Shown piece after piece: positions 15,596 through 18,702 of a stretch of DNA of 18,702 bases. The notes under the pieces were generated by a model. That model was not told the origin of the DNA, made no database searches, and saw only the letters and a list, made by a program, of their open reading frames with translations. Both the position numbers and the translations under genes were made by a program. The stretch comes from Promethearchaeota archaeon (GTDB taxonomy: Archaea > Asgardarchaeota > Lokiarchaeia > Sigynarchaeales > SOKP01): positions 1 through 18,702 of the forward strand of contig JAHLWT010000305.1 in the NCBI GenBank assembly GCA_019057775.1, written 5' to 3'. Position 1 is the stretch's first letter, and each line of letters begins with the position of its first letter.

Positions 15596-16835
15596 TATCT
15601 TACTAAAGTTAAACAAGTTACTGAATAATCCGTTTATTAGATTTTTCCCATTCCTGTTTCTTTATATAGGGATTTTATTCATTTTCTCAAAAGATACCCT
15701 GGTAGGTGATGAAGGCAGGTATTTGCTCTATGCTAAGAACTTAGCTCAAGGTTATTATTCTCCTCCTTTTCCAAATATCAGTTTATGGAACGGACCGGGT
15801 TATCCCATACTCATTCTTCCTTTTGTTGCATTTAATGGTTCTTATCTTATTATTCGCCTGCTAAATCCAATACTGTTGTATTTTTCCCTTATATTAATTT
15901 TCAAAACATGTCTGAATTATACCTCAAATAGAACTGCAAATTATACAACCATTTTATTTGGACTGTACTACCCTATTTTTGAATATATTTCGGTAATTTT
16001 AACTGAAATATTTGTTATTTTCTTAATTAGCCTTTTCTCCTACTTTATAACCAAAGCTTATCATTCCTCAAAAAGGAATAATTGGTTTATTTTTTCTGCC
16101 GGACTGGTCCTGGGATATATCGCACTTACTAAAATATTATTTGGGTACGTATTAGTAATTGGTATTGTATTATTTTTTATAATATCCATATATAGAATTG
16201 CAACAAAAAGAATTCTCTATGTTTTCATAGTCGCTCTATTAGTTACAACCCCATACCTTTTCTATACTTATAATTTAACCGGAAAGATTTTTTATTGGAG
16301 CAATGCGGGGGGTAGTTCACTATATCCATTGAGCACCCCTTATCAAAATGAATGGGGGGATTGGTTTAGTTCAAGCTCATTTAAAACGCTTGAAGAAAGA
16401 AAAGATAATCATGAAGTTTTTTTAAAATCTATTGAAAACCTTGATCCAATTCAAAAAGACAAAGCTTTAAAAAAACAGGCACTCAATAATATAAATAATC
16501 ATCCAAAAAAGTTTTTCTTAAACTGGATTTCCAATTGGGGTAGAATGTTTTTTTCTTATCCTTATTCCTATGCAAATCAAAACCCCAAAACTTTCTTTAC
16601 ATTAATACCTAACATGTTTATTGTTGTATTCATAGTAATATTCTCCATTCTCGGTTTTATTAATCATAAAAGTATTCCATGGAGCTTGAAAGTATTATTG
16701 TTCATTGCATTTATATATTTACTCGGCAGTTCCTTCCTGAGCGCATATCGTAGAATGTTTTATATTATTCTTCCAATAGTTTCTGTTTGGTTGGCTTTTA
16801 TCTTCCATCATTTTATTAAAGTGGAAAATAAGTAA
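15588..16835 (+). CDS. ArnT/PMT-like integral membrane glycosyltransferase
   Basis: A 415-residue polytopic membrane protein, with about 9-11 hydrophobic segments by eye. It resembles GT-C enzymes of the GT39/GT83 type that use polyprenyl-phosphate sugars. The first periplasmic loop has the expected acidic pair in 'LVGDEGRYLLYAKNLAQGYY' (D41-E42), then 'LWNGPGYPILILPF', close to the ArnT 'DE.RY' and 'kPPL.yw' regions. A periplasmic stretch around residues 240-320 is predicted ('STPYQNEWGDWFSSSSFKTL...'). I chose ATG 15588, giving an 8-nt overlap with the GT2 gene, over an upstream GTG because the membrane domain follows directly. It probably transfers the sugar made by the GT2 protein to the glycan or lipid on the outer face. 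The sugar is unknown. Confidence 0.75.
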   Translation: MNNILLKLNKLLNNPFIRFFPFLFLYIGILFIFSKDTLVGDEGRYLLYAKNLAQGYYSPPFPNISLWNGPGYPILILPFVAFNGSYLIIRLLNPILLYFSLILIFKTCLNYTSNRTANYTTILFGLYYPIFEYISVILTEIFVIFLISLFSYFITKAYHSSKRNNWFIFSAGLVLGYIALTKILFGYVLVIGIVLFFIISIYRIATKRILYVFIVALLVTTPYLFYTYNLTGKIFYWSNAGGSSLYPLSTPYQNEWGDWFSSSSFKTLEERKDNHEVFLKSIENLDPIQKDKALKKQALNNINNHPKKFFLNWISNWGRMFFSYPYSYANQNPKTFFTLIPNMFIVVFIVIFSILGFINHKSIPWSLKVLLFIAFIYLLGSSFLSAYRRMFYIILPIVSVWLAFIFHHFIKVENK

Positions 16836-16891
16836 ACGGCTACTCTATGATCAACTTTGCCATTCTATATTATCATAGGCTTCTCGTCATA

Positions 16892-16918
16892 TTGAAAAAG
16901 GAAAATACTCTTTTTCAA
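16892..16918. terminator. AT-rich stem-loop after the membrane glycosyltransferase gene
   Basis: The arms TTGAAAAAG (16892-16900) and CTTTTTCAA (16910-16918) form a perfect 9-bp stem with a 9-nt loop in the 159-nt gap after the membrane transferase gene. It may mark the end of the 3954-16835 operon. It has few G:C pairs and no U-run beyond the stem, so the assignment is tentative. Confidence 0.35.
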
Positions 16919-17018
16919 ACCTTTCCAAACTGCCCCGTTGTAATTTAGCAACATTAAATCTATCGTACAATTAGTGTAGTTAATAGTACACGCTTTGAAA
17001 TACCTTTTTGTATTCCCG

Positions 17019-17990
17019 ATGAGAGACTTCACCACTTCTGTTTATAAAAATTTGCTCCAGTCTCTTAAGGAGCATCACTATCAATTCCAAACATTCCGGG
17101 AATTCATTGAAAAACCTGAATCGAAGGTGATTATACTTCGTCATGATGTGGACAGTATTCCAATTAATGCTCTTAGATTTGCAAAGATTGAACATGAATC
17201 AGGAATTCAGGGTACATACTATTTTCGTATTGTGCCGCAGAGTTTTGATGAAAAAATCATTGAAGAAATTGCAAAGCTCGGTCATGAAATAGGATATCAC
17301 TACGAGGATATAGATTTTGCTGCGCAAAATCTTAAGATAAAAGATAAAAGTAAAAAGATAAAAGTAACAGCCTTGTGCTACGAGGCGATTGAGAGCTTTC
17401 AGAAAAACCTAGAAACCATGCGGAAAATTGCCCCGGTGAAAACTATATGTATGCATGGGAGTCCGATGGGGAGGTATGATAACAGGGATTTGTGGAGGAA
17501 GTATGATTATAGGGAGTTTGGGATAATTGGAGAACCTTATTTTGATTTAGATTTTACTGAAGTACTTTACCTTACAGATACTGGGAGGAGGTGGGATGGG
17601 GGGAGTGTCTCTGTTAGAGACAAGGTGGAAGGAGGAGGGCTGAAGGCAGAAGGATACTTATGGCAGAAGGCAGAGGGCAGAAGGCGGAAGGTCGAAGATT
17701 CCGACCGAAGAGTCGGAGTTGAAGAGTCATATTATGATTGGAAAGTAAAGCCGAAGCCCGGGAGTTTGATGAATATGACGGAGAAAGACGTTAAGTTTCA
17801 AAGCAGGTGTAATTTAAGGTCAACAGATGATATAATCAGGGCGGCTGTGAAGGGAGAGTTGCCGGATAGGATTATGATGACGTTTCATCCGCAGAGGTGG
17901 AGTGATAAGACAGTGCCTTGGGTGAAGGAGTTGGTTTGGCAGAAGGTGAAAAATGTTGGGAAGAGGGTTTTGGTTAAAATAAGGCAATAG
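17019..17990 (+). CDS. WbmS-like polysaccharide deacetylase-fold protein with repeat-derived inserts
   Basis: A 323-residue NodB-fold (CE4-like) protein of the group named after WbmS of the Bordetella O-antigen locus. Family landmarks: 'KVIILRHDVDSIP' (36-48, metal-binding D43/D45 candidates), 'GTYYFRIVPQSFDEKIIEEIAKLGHEIGYHYED' (65-97), 'KTICMHGSPMGRYDNRDLWRKYDYREFGIIGEPYFDLDF' (141-179), 'YLTDTGRRWDGGSVSVRDKV' (184-203), and 'RIMMTFHPQRWSDKTVPWVKELVWQ' near the end. I start it at ATG 17019 because the family sequence begins there; a TTG lies 24 nt upstream. Residues 202-227 are purely repeat-encoded ('KAEGRRRKVE'), and residues 106-116 ('KIKDKSKKIKV') come from an A-rich tract, both in frame. 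The C-terminus is intact. The enzyme may deacetylate or otherwise modify the glycan. The inserts may impair it. Confidence 0.8.
   Translation: MRDFTTSVYKNLLQSLKEHHYQFQTFREFIEKPESKVIILRHDVDSIPINALRFAKIEHESGIQGTYYFRIVPQSFDEKIIEEIAKLGHEIGYHYEDIDFAAQNLKIKDKSKKIKVTALCYEAIESFQKNLETMRKIAPVKTICMHGSPMGRYDNRDLWRKYDYREFGIIGEPYFDLDFTEVLYLTDTGRRWDGGSVSVRDKVEGGGLKAEGYLWQKAEGRRRKVEDSDRRVGVEESYYDWKVKPKPGSLMNMTEKDVKFQSRCNLRSTDDIIRAAVKGELPDRIMMTFHPQRWSDKTVPWVKELVWQKVKNVGKRVLVKIRQ
17334..17366 (+). repeat. A-rich short-period tract inside the deacetylase gene
   Basis: Near-tandem copies of AAGATAAAAG-like units encode the lysine-rich stretch at residues 106-116 of the WbmS-like protein, at a place where the family is not lysine-rich to my knowledge. 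It looks like a local repeat expansion that stayed in frame. Confidence 0.5.
17623..17697 (+). repeat. Purine-rich GGCAGAAGG-type repeat inside a coding region
   Basis: About 75 bases of degenerate units such as GGCAGAAGGC, GGCAGAGGGC and GGCGGAAGG sit within the WbmS-like gene and are translated. The same unit family recurs just after the stop codon (17991-18034). The one-strand purine bias contains no stop in this frame, which explains how the gene survived. Confidence 0.8.
17700..17717. repeat. TCCGAC/GTCGGA hairpin inside the deacetylase gene
   Basis: A perfect 6-bp inverted repeat (17700-17705 with 17712-17717, 6-nt loop CGAAGA) directly follows the purine-rich repeat and is also within the coding frame. 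It may be part of the same inserted unit. Confidence 0.5.
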
Positions 17991-18034
17991 GCGGAGGGCG
18001 GAAGGCGGAAGGCAACTGGCAGAGGGCCGAAGAG
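17991..18034 (+). repeat. Purine-rich GGCGGAAGG-type repeat, intergenic copy
   Basis: Units GGCGGAGGGC, GGAAGGCGGAAGGC and GGCAGAGGGCCGAAG start immediately after the TAG of the WbmS-like gene. The pattern is the same as the in-gene copy at 17623-17697. No coding potential is evident. Confidence 0.75.
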
Positions 18035-18295
18035 ATAACAGTATTAATTATGGAATAAAATATTGTTTAATTTAAATCACTACATTATGAGTTATTTTGA
18101 AGACCTGAAAGTCTGGCAAAGGTCTGTTGATCTTGCTGTAAAAGTTTATAAGATTACAAAAGAAGAGCCCTTTAACAGAGACTTCGGTTTAAAGGATCAA
18201 GTTAGAAGGTCTGCAGTAAGCATTTCAAGTAATATCGCTGAAGGTGATCAATTGGGATCTGATAAATCAGCTATTCGACATTTTAATATCGTTCA

Positions 18296-18599
18296 CCCTG
18301 TGAAATAGAATAAAGATTTAGGTAGATGTATTTTGTTTATGTTTTACGTAGCAAATCTGATAATAAGTTTTATACAGGATTTACATCAGACTTGATAAAA
18401 AGATTGGAAGTTCATAATTCCGGAAAAGTATTGTCAACTCGAAAGAGAATACCTTTTGAAGTGATTTATTATGAGTTTTGTTTAAATAAAGAGGACGCTA
18501 TTCATAGGGAGAAGTACTTAAAAACAATCTACGGGAAAAGATATATTAGAAATCGACTTAAAAATTATTTAACTGGAGTATAAAGAATATTTCACAGGG
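18296..18599 (+). mobile_element. ~304-bp element with 12-bp terminal inverted repeats carrying a GIY-YIG gene
   Basis: CCCTGTGAAATA at 18296-18307 and its exact reverse complement TATTTCACAGGG at 18588-18599 bracket one small nuclease gene and almost nothing else. The left end also forms a hairpin, TTCAC-CCT-GTGAA (18292-18304). Sequence on both sides belongs to one four-helix-bundle gene, so the segment is an insertion. No transposase is present. A clear target duplication could not be defined; the shared CA just outside both ends would not restore the frame exactly, so the borders are uncertain by a few bases. Confidence 0.7.
18326..18583 (+). CDS. Small GIY-YIG nuclease-domain protein
   Basis: An 85-residue stand-alone GIY-YIG domain of the COG2827/YhbQ-like type. 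The two signature elements are 'FVYVLRS' (V4-Y5 for GIY) and 'FYTGFTSDLIKRLEVHN' (Y16-T17-G18 for YIG, with catalytic-type R26 and H30-N31). 'EDAIHREKYLKTIYGKRYIRNRL' (56-78) provides the probable metal-binding E62. The length is normal for this group, so the gene looks intact. It starts at ATG 18326, 18 nt after the left inverted repeat, and ends 4 nt before the right one. It is therefore the sole cargo of the element that splits the four-helix-bundle gene. Such proteins are usually annotated as endonuclease-like. A role in moving its own element is an attractive but unproven idea. Confidence 0.88.
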   Translation: MYFVYVLRSKSDNKFYTGFTSDLIKRLEVHNSGKVLSTRKRIPFEVIYYEFCLNKEDAIHREKYLKTIYGKRYIRNRLKNYLTGV

Positions 18600-18702
18600 C
18601 AAGGGATCCACTGCAGAATTATTTACTCAATCAATTATTGCAGAAAGAGTTGGTTATCTGGCATCAGAAGACTACAAATTTCTAATAAGTGAGACAAAAG
18701 AG

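Larger units (their letters stand above)
18087..18702 (+). pseudogene. Four-helix-bundle (23S rRNA IVP family) gene split by a GIY-YIG element
   Basis: The first 68 codons from ATG 18087 encode 'SYFEDLKVWQRSVDLAVKVYKITKE' and 'GLKDQVRRSAVSISSNIAEGDQL', which is helices 1-2 of the four-helix-bundle/S23 family. After 'RHFNIV' the frame runs into foreign sequence and stops at TAG 18306-18308. The missing half reappears from 18601 in another frame as 'KGSTAELFTQSIIAERVGYLASEDYKFLISETKE', the normal 'GS.gEL..ql..a...gyl' third helix, and continues past the window end. Removing roughly 18293-18600 rebuilds a continuous family member, so the gene was interrupted by an insertion. Start choice: ATG 18087 fits the family, while a TTG at 18063 does not. 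The function of the intact family is poorly known. This copy is almost certainly inactive unless the insert is excised. Confidence 0.85.

Noticed and set aside
17623..18034. CRISPR array
   Set aside because: The repeats are short, degenerate and nearly tandem with no uniform unique spacers and no cas genes nearby.
18087..18702. Accessory (Avd) gene of a diversity-generating retroelement
   Set aside because: Avd proteins share the four-helix-bundle fold, but there is no reverse transcriptase, template repeat or variable repeat in the window, and the gene is broken.
18087..18702. 23S rRNA intervening sequence
   Set aside because: The protein family is named for such insertions, but no rRNA sequence surrounds the gene.

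Overview
The window is an AT-rich stretch (roughly one third G+C by eye) of a surface-polysaccharide biosynthesis locus (O-antigen or capsule type). All intact genes are on the + strand. Tight junctions (ATGA overlaps, gaps of 3-20 nt), an almost complete absence of Shine-Dalgarno sequences, a four-helix-bundle (23S-IVP family) gene, a small GIY-YIG gene and purine-rich GGCAGAAGG repeats all point to the Bacteroidetes or a close relative. This assignment is inferred from gene content, not from a marker gene.

Layout. (1) 138-2613: the 3' remnant of a DegT-type sugar aminotransferase, then an ATP-grasp ligase, a GNAT acetyltransferase and a MaoC-type hydratase, which look like an amino-sugar making and N-acylating module. 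(2) 2614-3953: a graveyard with no intact gene. It holds a 139-bp MITE-like element with terminal inverted repeats and an apparent 8-bp target duplication, a hexapeptide-repeat acyltransferase pseudogene broken by several frameshifts and a stop, GC-richer hairpins, and the first ~55 codons of a glucose-1-phosphate cytidylyltransferase. (3) 3954-16835: the assembly block. It encodes a Wzx flippase, a Wzy/WaaL-like membrane protein, a CgeB-like glycosyltransferase, three GT4 glycosyltransferases, an asparagine-synthase-like amidotransferase without a recognisable glutaminase site, a FemAB-like acyltransferase, a DUF354 predicted glycosyltransferase, a polyprenyl-phosphate GT2 synthase and an ArnT/PMT-like membrane glycosyltransferase. 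(4) 16836-18702: a WbmS-like NodB-fold deacetylase whose reading frame has absorbed repeat DNA, more of the same repeat, and a four-helix-bundle gene split by a ~304-bp element with perfect 12-bp inverted ends that carries only a GIY-YIG nuclease gene.

How the genes work together (inference): cytoplasmic glycosyltransferases build a lipid-linked oligosaccharide. ATP-grasp, AsnB-like, GNAT and FemAB-like enzymes may decorate it with amide-linked groups. Wzx flips it and Wzy/WaaL polymerises or ligates it. The GT2 plus membrane-GT pair may add a further sugar on the outer face of the membrane. No intact sugar-nucleotide synthesis gene lies in the window, so the precursors must come from elsewhere. 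The most unusual features are the mobile-looking GIY-YIG element, the MITE, and repeat DNA that has become coding sequence.
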